Positions 48,438 through 61,800 of a stretch of 64,000 bases of DNA are shown here, in pieces. Source of the DNA: Tanytarsus gracilentus (Eukaryota; Arthropoda; Insecta; Diptera; Chironomidae); assembly GCA_038502055.1 (NCBI GenBank), contig JAXRKN010000033.1, forward strand, positions 1,364,001 through 1,428,000, given 5' to 3'. Made by a program: the position numbers and the translations under genes. Below the pieces are notes generated by a model, which saw only the letters and a list, made by a program, of their open reading frames with translations, did no database searches and was not told the DNA's origin. Positions within the stretch are counted from its first letter, which is position 1. Every line of letters starts with the position of its first letter.

Positions 48438-48710
48438 ATCACGAGCATATAAGCGTTACACCACTTTGTGGGTTACGCTAAAAATGAACCGCTCTCGCTA
48501 AAGTTTTCACGAAAACTGAAAACAGCTGAAAATGCATAAAGAAAATTTCTCTCCGTTTTTTTTTGCTTGCGAGAGAAATTTTTATTTTCTCTTTTTTTAA
48601 ATGATCGTGATTTTTCATTTTTAAGGACTAACTTTTTTCGCTGATAGGAATGAAAATTTGAGCTTTCTAAAATTCCACTACAATCGTTTTTTTAATAATT
48701 AATAATTATC

Positions 48711-48716
48711 TTTATT
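48711..48716 (-). terminator. Poly(A) signal overlapping the FTSJ1 stop codon
   Basis: On the minus strand AAGAAATAAAG holds both the TAA stop (48714-48712) and AATAAA. If it is used, the 3' UTR is only a few tens of bases. Confidence 0.5.
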
Positions 48717-49659
48717 TCTTATCAACTTTAAATCCATCATGCTTTAATGAAACTTGCGAGAGTCGTTCGAGAACTTCTTTGTATGGTGGTGCCGTGGGCT
48801 TTTGAACGACCTCTTTATGCTGATAATCAGCATCCAATGGATATGACATGTCACTATCGTATCCCCTCAAATCTCCACAAACAACGAACGGAATAATTCT
48901 ACGATTTACTTCGCTTCTCGTCTCATTTGCAATAATTTCGACATCGTCAATCATTGGATTTATATTTTGTGGTATGTAGCCGTCAGGTGGCTGATAATTT
49001 TGACAGACCACGAACGCTTCAATGGAAGAATTTCTGGAGCTGGCCGGCTTGGCGATGCTTACTTTCTCGAAGAAAATTGCAAGCTGTGAATGCAACAGAG
49101 AGGTGTCCTTGCCTCTGAATATTTTTGCTACAAAAGTTCCATTTTTCATGAGAACATGAGTTGTGATATTGAGAGCAGCAAGTAAGAGTTGAGACTGGAT
49201 AAATTCATCTATGTCGTGCAAACCTGTAACATCCGGAGCTCCATCGCAAATCACAAGTTGAGCTTTCTTCTTATCGCCAAAATGACTGATGATAGATTCG
49301 GCCGTTTCGAGCTTTGTTATATCGCCCTGAAGTTGAATTACTCCTTGCAACGGAGCCATTGGTTGAAGATCCACGGCAATAATTTTAACTTCATCTTTAT
49401 TTTCACTCGTTTCCCAAAGTTTTTTACTGAGGACTTGCGACCATGATCCAGGCGCCGCACAAAGATCCACAACTCGAGTGACCTGAAAATCACATTTAAA
49501 AAATGGTTATGGGTCAAAATAAAAAATTAAACTCACTCCATTGAGAATATTGAAGACGTCATCGATTTGCATTAGCTTAAATGCACTTCTCGCTCGCCAT
49601 CCCTCCTCTTTAGCAAGCCTATAATAAATATCTCGTTTGTCCTTAGAAGTTTTGCCCAT
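48712..49659 (-). CDS. FTSJ1/Trm7 tRNA 2'-O-methyltransferase (297 aa)
   Basis: A cytosolic S-adenosylmethionine-dependent enzyme that 2'-O-methylates the anticodon loop (positions 32/34) of tRNAs. Two exons: 49659-49537 and 49482-48712 (894 nt including stop). The N-terminus MGKTSKDKRDIYYRLAKEEG and WRARSAFKL is nearly invariant in FTSJ1. The SAM motif is DLCAAPGSWSQ (from D47). The catalytic tetrad is K28, D121 (ICDGAPDVTG), K161 (AKIFRGKD) and E196 (SSIEAFVVC). Length is close to yeast Trm7. Insects have two paralogs specialised for positions 32 and 34, and this sequence alone does not tell which this is. It is divergent to dyskerin, with 158 bp between start codons, so the two RNA-modification genes may be co-expressed. 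Confidence 0.95.
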
Positions 49660-49817
49660 TTTATTATTTTTAAAACTTTTAAAACTTTTTTGTTTACAAA
49701 CACGAAAAAGTCGAATATCCGAAATTTCGATCACTAAGCTGCTCAAACCCTGACAAAGCAAAACGCATGGTCTGCATAAAGCCGAAATATAAACGAGAGA
49801 TAAAAAATTAATAAATA
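49660..49817. promoter_or_regulatory. Probable bidirectional promoter, FTSJ1 / dyskerin
   Basis: Only 158 bp lie between the divergent start codons of two RNA-modification enzymes. No TATA box is evident. The spacing implies a shared promoter with very short 5' UTRs. Confidence 0.6.
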
Positions 49818-51498
49818 ATGGCCGATATAAGTAAGTTAAAGCGTTTAATTGCATTTAGTTCGATTGATTAAAGTTTATTGAATATTTTACAGTTGAGAAA
49901 AAGAAGAAACATAAGAAGAAAGTCAAGGAAGAGATTGAAAATCTTGGCGAGATCCAGAAGGGAGATTTTCAAATTAAACCTTCGGAAGCAATTGCCAAGC
50001 TCGATTCATCAGACTGGCCGCTACTTCTCAAGAACTTTGATCGCTTAAACATCAGAACTAATCACTATACCCCACTTCCGTTTGGTGCATCGCCGCTCAG
50101 TCGCAACCTCAAGGAATATGTTAAAAGTGGATTTATCAATCTTGACAAGCCCTCAAATCCAAGCTCACATGAGGTTGTCGCGTGGATCAAGAGAATTCTT
50201 AAAGTTGAAAAGACCGGACATTCAGGTACACTCGATCCGAAGGTTACCGGTTGTCTAATTGTTTGCATCGATCGTGCCACACGTCTCGTTAAGAGTCAAC
50301 AGAGTGCAGGAAAGGAGTACGTTGCTGTATTTAAGCTTCACTCGGCTGTCGAGTCCATTCAGCGAGTCAATCAAGGCTTAGAAAAACTTCGTGGTGCATT
50401 GTTCCAGCGACCGCCATTAATTTCAGCGGTTAAACGTCAATTGCGCGTAAGAACTGTTTACGATAGCTTGTTGCTGGACTACGATGAAAATCGTAATATG
50501 GGAGTCTTCTGGGTTAGTTGTGAAGCTGGATCTTACATTCGAACGATGTGCGTTCACTTGGGCTTAGTGCTCGGAGTTGGTGGACAGATGTTGGAGCTTC
50601 GTCGTGTCCGTTCCGGTATTCAAAGTGAAAAAGACGGCATGGTGTCTATGCATGATGTTCTCGATGCTCAATATGCTTACGAAAATCACAAGGATGAGAC
50701 AATGTTGAGACGAGTCATTAAACCATTGGAAGGACTTTTGATTAAACACAAGAGAATCATCATCAAAGATAGCACGGTATGGCATTTGAGTTAATTATTT
50801 TGAAGTGATTTTTCTAATATTTTATTCTCACTTTCAGGTAAATGCTATTTGTTATGGCGCACAAGTCATGCTTCCCGGTGTTCTTCGCTATGAGGATGGA
50901 ATTGAGCTTAACGATGAAATTGTGATTGTCACAACTAAGGGTGAGGCTGTTGCACTTGCAATTGCACTAATGACGACAGCCACGATGGCCTCATGCGATC
51001 ACGGTGTATGCGCTAAATTGAAGCGTGTAATTATGGAACGTGACACATATCCTCGAAAGTGGGGCTTAGGACCGAAGGCATCGAAAAAGAAGGAATTGAT
51101 TTCGGCTGGACAACTTGACAAGTATGGTAAGCCAAACGAAAATACACCAAAAGAATGGCTCACCGGCTATGTAGACTACACAAAAATGGCTGCTGGACAA
51201 TCGACACCACAGAATGGAGCGGGTGATGAAAATAATAAGCGAAAATTGAGCTTAGGTTCTGGAATGGACACAACTGTTGAAGTTTCACCTGAAAAGAAAA
51301 AGAAGAAGAAGAAACAAAAGTTGGATGAGGACGCTGAGGCTGATACGACTGTAGCTGCTGATGAGACCATTGAAGAAAGCGTAAGTTCTTACTCTAAAAA
51401 AATTGTAATGTTTAATAAATTTTTCTCGACAGGCCGAACCGACCAAGGAAAAAAAGAAGAAAAAGAAAAAGGACAAGAAGGAAGCCGATGACGAGTAA
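49818..51498 (+). CDS. Nop60B: Dyskerin / Nop60B, H/ACA pseudouridine synthase (501 aa)
   Basis: The catalytic subunit of H/ACA snoRNPs, which converts uridine to pseudouridine in rRNA and snRNA in the nucleolus and Cajal bodies. Four exons: 49818-49830, 49893-50776, 50838-51380 and 51433-51498 (1506 nt). The first coding exon is only 13 nt (MADI plus one base). A Lys-rich N-terminus is followed by the dyskerin-specific segment, then the TruB catalytic domain with GHSGTLDPKVTGCL (D119 catalytic), FQRPPLISAVKRQLR and GSYIRTMCVHLG. The PUA domain starts at about residue 300 (VNAICYGAQVMLPGV...MTTATM). WGLGPKASKKKELI and a Lys-rich C-terminus with nucleolar signals end the protein. Length is close to the human protein. 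AATAAA lies at 51706. Confidence 0.97.
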
Positions 51499-51705
51499 AA
51501 TACCTCAATAGTTCTATTTGTATCTCTAATTCTTCCCACATTAGAATTAAGACTTTGAATTGCATTTCTGAATTGTTTTCACGGAAACAAAGAAAAAGTT
51601 TTCTTTAAAGTTTCAACAACTTTTTGATTAAAAACTTAAATCAAATTTTTTGTTCTAAAAAATTTCACTTTCATTGTAAGAAAAAAAAGAGAAATATTAA
51701 ACTAC

Positions 51706-51711
51706 AATAAA
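51706..51711 (+). terminator. Poly(A) signal AATAAA of dyskerin
   Basis: AATAAA about 210 bp past the stop codon. Confidence 0.7.
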
Positions 51712-54700
51712 AATTAATTTTTTGAATAAAAGTTAACTTTTTAAATAATCTTTACAGGAAGTTCAGAATTGAACATTTTCTTGTCGTCAATAAGTAAATA
51801 AATCATAAAAAAAATAAGTTGAAAATGTGATTTACGGAGATATCAAGCACGTACATTTTCCATAGAACTGATAGTCCTACAATGTTATAAAATAAAAATA
51901 TTTTCTTCTTTCTCGTTCTGCAAGTTTTTCTCTTCAATTCTGCCGCGATATATCGCGATAAGTGCTTTCTGCACATAGAAAAACAACTCTCTTTTGTTAA
52001 AGACTCTTTTATCGACATCAATTGTTTTTATATGTGCCATAATAATTGCAGTCGCTACTGTTCAGAATAAATCGGCGAAAGACAAAACAGATGCTGTGTG
52101 TGCCTTGAATATAGGTCACGATTTTTCAATAAATTTCTTTATATATATCGGGGGATTTGTAATTGAATCGAGTATGTCGATATGAAGTGCATAATAATTA
52201 TGGGTGATGACCTCGACAATGTTATACACACGAGTCATGTTTTCATCAAAATTTCACATCACGCTGCGATAGTGAGGTGAAAATTCAAATATTGAGATTT
52301 GACCTCATGCGATATAAGCATCAATCCATTGATGAAAGTCATCATGCAAAGCAATCACCGCGGCAGCGCGTGCTATTCACTTTCAATGGAAAACTTTTTA
52401 GTTAATAAAATTTTATGATGAACTTTTTTTTTCGGTACACGATGAAATTTTTATATGTATATTCTGCAATGGTCACAAAATATCAAAAGGAGAGGGCAAT
52501 TAATAACTTTTTATTCGATGTTGTTAAAGGTCTTCAATGCAATTTGCGCTCCCTTTCATGCGACGTCGTAAATTTAATTTTCTTTTCATATTTCTCCCTT
52601 TCCGAAGAAAAGTGAAATTTAATATTTCGGCGGCTAATTTATGACCTTTCTCGAGCGCATAAAATAAAAATAAACTATTATGTTGTCAGCAGTACTTTTT
52701 TCTGAGAAATTCTTCATCAACAATTTAAAAATTTAACGGGCATTTCAATTGAACAATTCAAATATATTCTGCTCACTTTACAGTTAGACTGCACATTCGC
52801 AGATTAACTTGTTGCACTTCATCGAATGTGTAATTATAACTCAACATAGCTCACCGCACGCTACTAATTACTAAGTTAAACTTTCGGAAGCGAGAGAGAT
52901 AAATATCGGGTTGGATGTCATGGCTTACATAGCTTAATAGACGATCATAAATCAATAGTCGCTTCTAGGCACTATTTTTTTCTCTCTCTATTAAAGAGCT
53001 TCTTGCATTTGGTGTAAAAACTTAAAACAAAGAAAATTTGAAAGCTCTTTTTATGACCCTTTTGAAAATCAAACAAATCCGGCCCCACATGGCTGCATTT
53101 TGTTGGCTCAATTGTTAATGATTTGTTTTGGTATTCACTCGCGATGAATGAGATGTGGGCTTGCTGTGGTTCCACCTGTGAAATTAGCTTTCAAAAGACA
53201 TTCAATGACTCTTTTTTTGGGAGGCTATTCTCATGAATTCATTTTATGATCTGTCAACTTTTGAACAATTTCTCTTGAACTCTTTCGCGTTGGTGATAAA
53301 ATATGCATTTCTCTCTCACGCGCATAATTAATTAATCACTACAACCTATAATTTATCGATTTGCTTGCACACAAAATTAATATTAATGGTAATGTCGTTA
53401 AGCTGACTTGGGAATTAACAATAACGAGACCGAGTACGTGAACACCGCATGGTGATAAGAAGAGAGAGAGAGAAAGGTTAACACGCAATCGAGACTGCTG
53501 AGAGAGTGAAAGTTACCTCGCCGTGAGGTGCTGCCTGCTGCCCATGGGACTCAAGATCAGTGTCATAAACATGACATTTTCTTGTCACTCCCGATACCAA
53601 TTTTAGTATTATTAAATTTCAGACAAAAAATGTGTCCAAAAGACTTCGCAATTAATTACCTTCAGACGACGGACATGTCCAATTAATTTTCTTCTTATTT
53701 ATGAGGGTGAAAGTATGAAATGGTAAAGATAGTGATTTTCTGGTTAGATGCCTGAAATTTTATCGAAATTTGCAGTAGCATAAAAGTTTTTTTTTGAAAA
53801 TAATTTTATTTACGATTTTCACCGCAATAAAACTAAAATTATTCCTACTTAATAATCATTGCATTTTTTTGTACACGGTTAATAATAAATCTCAACATCG
53901 CATAGTGCGATTAGTAGAAAATAATTACATCGCAGATTTCCATCCCGCATGCGATGGTGCATCCACATAACTAGCCACAACATTAATTTTTACTTTTGCT
54001 TTTAATTCATTGGCAATTGATCGTTTTATTATGCGAGTGTGGAGATGCATATCAACTCATGATTATCGCACTCAAATGTTATGCACACGCAAACGGATTA
54101 AAGAGTGAAAAGTTCTTTGACTTTTAAGGAATTCTTCTTTGCAAGGGATGAGAAATTAAAAATTATAAATTTTTTTAAAAGTTCAATTAAAAATGTTTAA
54201 ATTTAAAAATTTCACAAATTTTTTAACTCCAAATGTACAGCCAATTATTTAATCCCTAGAAATGTCTCAGATAAGTTCAGGTTGACCATAATTACAAGAC
54301 ATTTTGTTTCACAGTCAATCGCGGTTTGCTCGATGATTCTTCGAAAGCAACTTGAGCAATTTTAATCACATCAAATTGCTGGCATCTACAAAAGAACAAG
54401 GGTCTTAATTGAACGTGCCTTCACGCGTTCGGAATGTATAATTTTAAACCCCTTGCGATCTTCGCTGAATTTCACTCCTTTCATGGCTCACCTCTCACTG
54501 CCAGCCGAGAGACGTTTTTGACACTTTTAATTGCCCGATAATTATTTCACTTCATTGGTGTTGATGAATTTTTCTCGAAAAAAATCGCTTTTACACCTTA
54601 CAGTCGGTCACTTTTGCTAATATGCTCAGCAATTCGCAATAGCGTTTCGCATGAAGAGAAAACGGGATTCTATCGCGCATAGTTATGCAATATGATGTGC

Positions 54701-55634
54701 TAAAATAATCATAAAAGATGAGTTGAGCGAGAAGAATTTTACTATTATTGTTATTTAATCATAATTTCTAGTTGTTTTATATCACTGCACGCGTAAAGAG
54801 ATTTATGTGAACTTAATTAAGGTAAAAATGATTGTACTTGAACATCAGATGGTGGTAAACATGCAATTCAGCAGAATCTTGAGGGAAGAAAAGAATTTCA
54901 AGGGTACATAATTAACTTCTGAGTAGCACACTGGGTGTGAATCAAGAACGGACGTGTAAAGAAATTTAAAAAATTCTTGAAGGTGCTAAAACATTATTTC
55001 GCGTTCGATTATTTTTTTTAATACGCTATCTCGCTGTGTTCACAACAAATCAAATTCAATTTCCGTTGCTGTCAGCTAAGTTGATACACTCAACCTGTTT
55101 CTTTTGATATCTGAGAAGTTCTTTTGAGGACTTGCCGGAAAAATATTTAAATTCACTCGAACTTAACTTTAATGACACTGCTGCCAAAAATTTACTTTCG
55201 ACTCGCAAAATTCTTTAAATATTATTCCCATAAGAGCTTCATCGAAGCCCATAAAAGTCTGCTCGACAAAAATTGCTCAAATTCAATTAAATTTCCATTT
55301 ACTTTTTTTTAAATCTCGCGACTGCACGCAAATTGGATTTGGAGTGTGTTGTAAGAGGAAGGAAAGTGAAATTGCATTTTGTGCACGCGATAAAAAATTT
55401 TCCCTTTTTTTACAACACTTCTTCTTGTTGTTGCACCTTCAAAAGATGTATTTTTTTGTACAATGCCACAACACACAGTGTGTTCGGATGGAGATAAAAT
55501 TTAGGGCAGTCTTTTTCATGCTCGTTTATCTTTGAGCATGGGAATTTTTATGAGTTGTGTAATAAATTAAAAAATTTCAATTTTATAACGTATTTTTTGT
55601 ATTTTCAAATGTTCAAAATTGTATTTTTAAAAAA

Positions 55635-55847
55635 TTAACAGTTTTTTTCCACAATCAGTCGCGTCATTTTTACAAAACTCCATTCATAAAGTTGATGTTC
55701 ATCATGTGATTTTGGCTTGATCAAACTTTTAAAAGGCGCTCGCCAAACCCACATTGCCACCGCCGAGAGAATTGACCATAACAACTGCACGACAATCAAT
55801 AAAAGTTTCGTCGCGCACTGCTTAATGGAAAATTTATTCGAATTCAT
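55635..55847 (-). other. Doubtful 70-aa frame with one membrane helix
   Basis: It starts at ATG (MNSNKFSIKQCATK). A hydrophobic helix (LLLIVVQLLWSILSAVAMWVW) is followed by a basic, Trp-containing tail. A GTAAAA after WSF could be a donor, making this a first exon of an ER- or membrane-anchored protein with the remainder further left. No downstream exon could be matched. Confidence 0.18.
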
Positions 55848-58800
55848 AAATCATTCAACAGGCGAAAATTTTCACACACATTAAAAAAAATTTATTCGCT
55901 ATCGATGCCTCATAGTGTGTGATAATTTCGATAAATTAATTCTTTTATTGGCAAAATGTCTAGCTTAATGGTGAGCGCGCTCGCGAGAGATAACAGCGAG
56001 CAAGAAGTTGTGTTAAGACTTATGTTTCTGTCAAGTTTCTTTTTAATACGATTTGATAGCTCGTGAGCTATTTTTTACTGTCTTTTTCAAACATGCTGAA
56101 CATGCTTTTGAAATCAATTTTCTAAATATATATCGTGGTGATCTTTTGCACAGATTAAATCAATAGATTTTTTGTGTGAAACTAAACCGTTAAATTTTTT
56201 ATGTTTGATGTTTTTAAAAATATATTGTAAAAAGATTAAAAAGTTTTTTCTCATTTCTTTTTGACACTCCATTAATATTTTAACAGCTTGAATTTATGTG
56301 AATTTTATTCGATGTCACCTTATAAATTTTCACGCTAATTTTTTATTTACAAATCCTCAATTTATCAAACGTGTTTAATGCTAAAAAGATGCGAAAGCTC
56401 GCAATAGTTTTTTATCATCTCGTAAATTTTAAAATAGACAGTTTTGAGTGTCAGGTTTCATTTTAATTTAAATTAATTAAATTTTTATAGGTAAGTTTAA
56501 ATTCTTTTGATAACTTGTACAAAACGCGTTATTTCAAGGCGAAATTATTATATAATATATTTTGAGGCAATTATCGTCAAAAATTGCCTTCAACTCATTT
56601 TAAGGTTTTGTGTCAATTAGAATGCATAATTTCAAAATTTTCTTCAAAATTTTTTGGCCTAAAAATCATATACAAAAGGTGATAATAATGACAAAACAAT
56701 GGCAACAAACACAAAGTGCTTAGCTATTGAAACTTTTTATCTCCTCCAACAATATCGCTCGCTTATGACACAAATAGTCATCATTGAGAGATTTCTTTTC
56801 AACTCTAATTACGATGACAATGAAAATCGAGTCGAGAATTGAGAAATAATGAAGTATGGAATAGATATTTGATGATATGACGAAAAGAAAAACGAGAAAG
56901 ATATAATTTTCATCATGTAACTCGTACCCGAGTTATAGTTGGACTTTCACTGAACGAATATTTTTTTCAACACCCGAGAGTGATATTTGATAACACTGTC
57001 CATTATTAATGATCAGAGTCTCGGAGCTGCCGCCTTTTTCTTCGACAATTACAAATATTTTGATTTCATAAAAGAAGATATTTATTGAATGGACACACAC
57101 AACACGCAGCTTTCTATTGATCGAGAAATTCCCATTTCACTTTACTCAATTTTTTTAGTTTAAAAATTATATTGTTTGGGAAATCAATTAATATCTAAAA
57201 TTGAGTTTTGAAATTATTTGATTTGTACTTTGTGAAGTTCACATTTAGTCACTCGAAAGTTAAAAAAAACTAGTCAAGATTTTTTAATTTTTGACATTTA
57301 TAAAACATTTCAGATTAAATTTTATGGAATATTTAGTGAAAGCTTTTTTGTCAAAATATTTTATAATTTAAATAAAGTTTACAAAATAAAATAAATACTT
57401 AATTAAAGCTCGAAAACTTCTATAAACTTATTCTAAAAAAATTTCCTTTTAAATTTTTTAAAATTCTTTTTTTAATCAATTAAATTTTCATCCACTTTGA
57501 ATTATTATTATTTACTAAATTGTTCAAATATCATATTCTACAAAAAAAAAATCAGCTCATTATTCCACCTGTAAAAAGTGTTGAAAATCACTTTCAATTT
57601 CTTCTCTTAATTCGTCCAAAAAAAAAATTCAAGTAAAAATTTCTCTCACACACGAAACTAAAAGAATTGAAAAGCTCGCATACGAAAACAATCTAAATCG
57701 ACATAAAATTGATGTATATGCTCTCGGTGTGAATGAGGCTATATGTATGATTATTTATAATTTTCCATCAAATTGAGCTACTTGTTTTACATCTCGATGG
57801 AATGAAAATTGATTTAAAGTGAGTGTGATATGCAGAGTGTAATTTATATTTACAATGTATCTCATCAACACGTCATTAATAATTTTTTGTAATGTGTGGT
57901 TTTTACTTTGATTTGTGATTTGTAAAAAAAATTTTATGCTCAGCATAATTACAAAGTTGTTGTTGAAGGTGAAAATTGGAGTCTTTACAATTTAAAATAA
58001 AGAAAACTTTGTTTCAGTAAAGAAGAACAGTTTAAGACTTGAGGTGAGAAAAAATCTCCAAAAGTCATAAGGAAGTTCCCGACAAGTAATAAAATTTAAA
58101 TAATTTGCAGTAAAATGTCAGTTTTATCCGAAAATTTTTCACGCAACGTCTTCATATCTTCGCAATCTTAAGTTGGCTTACATATGTAAAGAAAATTTAT
58201 GCGAGGTCATTTCACACAAATTAACAGACATTTAAGGTAAGATCAACTGAACATAAAATGCACTCTTGGTAATTTGTTACACAGGAAATAACTGGAGAGA
58301 TGATTTTGTGCGCGAAAAAAACGGCCAATGAATTTTACGATTTTTATGTTCCATCGTGAGGTTTTTTTTATTTCGTTGTCTCGCTGTCGTTAGCTCGATC
58401 AACAATATTTGGGTCAGGTATCGAATGAAAGGAAGTCGAAATGCTGCTGGAGATAAAAATCGACGCGAATACAAAGCAATATTGAATCGATAAAGTGCAG
58501 CATAAAAATCATTGTTTAATTCTCTGGAAATGCCCATGGGTTGCTGTTATTTTTTTGCAATGCGGTTTTTTATCGCAATTGAATTCCACTGAATTTATTT
58601 TTGAGTGAGTCAATTTGAGGTTAAACTGTTTGTGTGCATTTAAAATTTTTATGTAATATTTTAATAATTAAAAATTAAAAACTTTAAGCACGTGATTTTA
58701 TCAATGAAGCAGTTAAAAGTTTACACACTAAAATTTATCTCAGATTTTTCCATAAGTGGCTTTTATCGAAAGAGAGCATGCACCATTCAGTAGCTACATA

Positions 58801-61800
58801 AGTACACGAGGAAAGTAGTCAATGCTAAATCTGCTCTAATCTTTCTTTTAAAACACACATCCAGATATATACATATTCTAATTGAATGTTATTTCAAATT
58901 GCTCTATTATGAGAAGGTTTAGCTATTTGTTGTTTTTGCCATGCTTCAATTATATCATTTTCATTTTGCTTAGAAAGAGATAGGTAAAGTTAGTATTAAA
59001 GGAAGTCATTGCTCACTTTGTGGAGTTAATATGTTCTTAGTTAAGCAATTATAGCTTTCCTGCTTCATTCAACAAGAGAAGCCGAGAAAGAAATTCTAAA
59101 AGAACAACGGCACAGTTAGCGTGTATAAAGTCAGAACCTTTTGATGGGTTTTCTTGTAAAATTTAACTCAAAATGTTAAATAGAATTTTTAAAATTTTAA
59201 ATGTTAGTTTTTAAAAAAGTCATAAAATATTAAAATGCGCTTTAAACCCCACAAAATTAATACTTTATAAAGTTCTATTTTTAAAATCTTTTCATGAATT
59301 TCTTTTTCTTATCTCGCATCGAACTTTTTTAAGAATGGAGAGAAATCTACACGTTCTGAAACGGTTTTTATTCTATGTGCGATGATTGTTCTCTTGGTGA
59401 TGTGGAAATTAGCCTAAGAATGCAAATCTTGTTAGCAACGCTCTGCCCAGCGTCTTACTGAGTCTTTCACACAAAAAAAGAGTTAAAATCTCAATGTGTT
59501 GCTTTTAACAGCAGAGATTTGCGATTTTCTCTAAAAGAAATCACTTTTTTTGTTGTTCATGACTTCCAGTAGCGCTAATACGCATCATATGTACATGAGA
59601 GAGTCTTTTTTATTGAGGGCAATTTCATCATTTGATGAGTAGTGCGGTGTATCAATGCTGCAAAATCCATAAAAGTGAAATTGATTGAAAGTGAATCGAT
59701 CGGATGTGAAAAGCAGCAAAGAATGTGCGATGAATGTCGAACATTTTTTGGGAAACGATTTCAAGGCAAGATTTTTATGCATGCAATTTTTTTTACATTT
59801 CTTAAGATTAAATTTTGTTCTTGAAAAATTCTTAAAATTAAATTTACAAATTTTAAAACTATTTCCATCGCTTGCAAATTTCATTTCCGCTCATTTTTAT
59901 TTTCAACTTCTTAATTCGCAGGCAGTAATTTATTTTTCGCAACTAGCTTCTCTCCTCGCCACCACAACATGATGATTAAACTCAAATATCTACGCATCAA
60001 TCATCTTTCGCCAATGACTTTCTTCGACAAATTCATTTTAATTTAATTTCTTTAATGACGTTATGCATATTTGCGGTGAGTTTCGCATCGTTTCTAAATG
60101 CCCCAAGGAAAATATACATAACATCGAGACAGAGGAAAATTAATCTTGTTCGTGTGACAACATTCGTCGGCGGAGTTTACAACGGCAGCAACAGTAATAT
60201 CAATTGCGATGTAAAATATATTTTGTCATTTATCATGATGGAGAGAACAAAAAGTGATGCGTGAGTGTGTCGTACAAATTGATGTTGCGCCAAGGGGTTA
60301 GCATTGAGTCGCTGATTGATTAAAGTGGATTTTAGAGTTATAAATTTAAACGAGCATTTTCCCAAAAAGTCACTTGAAGCTAAAAAAATCCTTTCACTCT
60401 CAATTAAACACTAGCAATTTATTTAATCAGCATTTTATGATGATAACTCTGATTAATCGATACTGACTGCCGATGAAAATGAATTCATTATTGGAGAATT
60501 GTGTCTGTGTCGTTGGCCGCCAGCAGCAATAACCGTTTATCACATGAATATGCAATTTTTAATGTTCTCTAATCATCTTCGGCACAAGAATTTTAATGAC
60601 GCCGCAGTCATCGCGTGTTGCGTTCATAATCGATAATAATCATTCCAGGGAAAATGGAATTTATTAGAATAATAAAGAAAATATGAAATCGAACCTTTCG
60701 AGTGTGATATTTTCCAATTTTGTACGGTGGAGAGAACTACGCAAAGATAATGATTTGTCACACACGGCAACGCAATACATGACAAATATCGCTTGCAGAG
60801 TTCTCGCATTAAGTTCTATCACTTTATGGCTTGCGATCTTTTTTGCTTGTTTTTTCTGTTTATGGCTGATGGAGAAATTATTGCGGTAGAACTGAATTGT
60901 GCTTGCGGTGGATTTTGGGTGGCATTTTAAAATTGCAACATTGAACGGATAAATTATTTTTAAATAGAGATTTTAAAAACATTTTCATTAATTCTTCACA
61001 GTTTAAAGATGTAATTTAAGTTGAGGTTTTTTAATTTTGAAATTTTAAAAAATTTCCACAAAATTCATCGCACGGAACCGTCCGATTGCAGCTTTGGCAT
61101 TCTAGCCATTCCGCATTGATGATTGCACACATATAATACAATGATGTACATTACTTGCTCATTCGCAAATAAGAACGGTTCTAGTGTGAGAGGAGAAAAA
61201 AAAGATGATTTATTCACCTCACAATTCTTCATCGCCGTGCATAGCACTGCAGTTGGAAGGCTTTAATTGAAACTGCATTTTTTTCTTGGGTGTAGATTTG
61301 TTATGTGTGCACATTTGAAAGAGCAGCTCCGGTATGAGAGAGAGAAAATGATACAATGAATGATTTAAGAACCCGCAATCGTGGCTTTTTTACAGTTCAG
61401 TACTCGACTTGGCCGCGTGTAAATCTTTAATTTATTAATTTATTCTATTTTTTTCAGAGAATTCCTCTTGTTATAACTCCAGAACGAGCAATATCGGTGG
61501 TTAATTTTCTTCTTCTTCCGCTTTTAGCTTTTTTTGTCAATACCGAGGTACTTAGATGTTTATGTATGGCTAATGGAGTTAAACTTTATTGTGTGGTAAA
61601 ACGGTGATTTTGATTTAATTAACTTCAGACCTCACACTTTGTTCATCTCAACACGAGAGGATTTAAATTAAGTTCATTGTAATTCTTTTTCGAGTAATTA
61701 AATTTTAATTTGAATAAATTTTCATCACGAAAAACCTCAAAATCAACTCGATTAAAAAATCTGCTCCAAATTGAATTTTTCTTTTTCCCCGCTGTGTCAT

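Larger units (their letters stand above)
47352..48484 (+). mobile_element. Unrecognised repeat element, copy 2 (longest, frame open)
   Basis: The best-preserved of three copies. The 5' leader starts TGTTTCAAAACCCACACG after eight As, with a five-base hairpin (ACCCA/TGGGT) and GCGTAACCCAC. A TATA-like GCATAAAAAA precedes the ATG at 47431. The array of 129-bp units runs to about 48230, followed by a conserved tail, a GGAC tract (48392-48437) and the 3' hairpin (AGCGTTACACCAC, TTT, GTGGGTTACGCT) with AAAAA. GCGTAACCCAC in the leader is complementary to GTGGGTTACGC at the end. Both flanks are A-runs, so a 5-bp AAAAA target duplication or a short poly(A) tail are equally possible. Leader and tail match copies 1 and 3 almost base for base, which suggests recent spread. 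Confidence 0.88.

Noticed and set aside
52972..53175. Minus-strand frame preceded by TTTCACAG
   Set aside because: No ATG (GTG only), no recognised motif, and no matching upstream exon or convincing donor.
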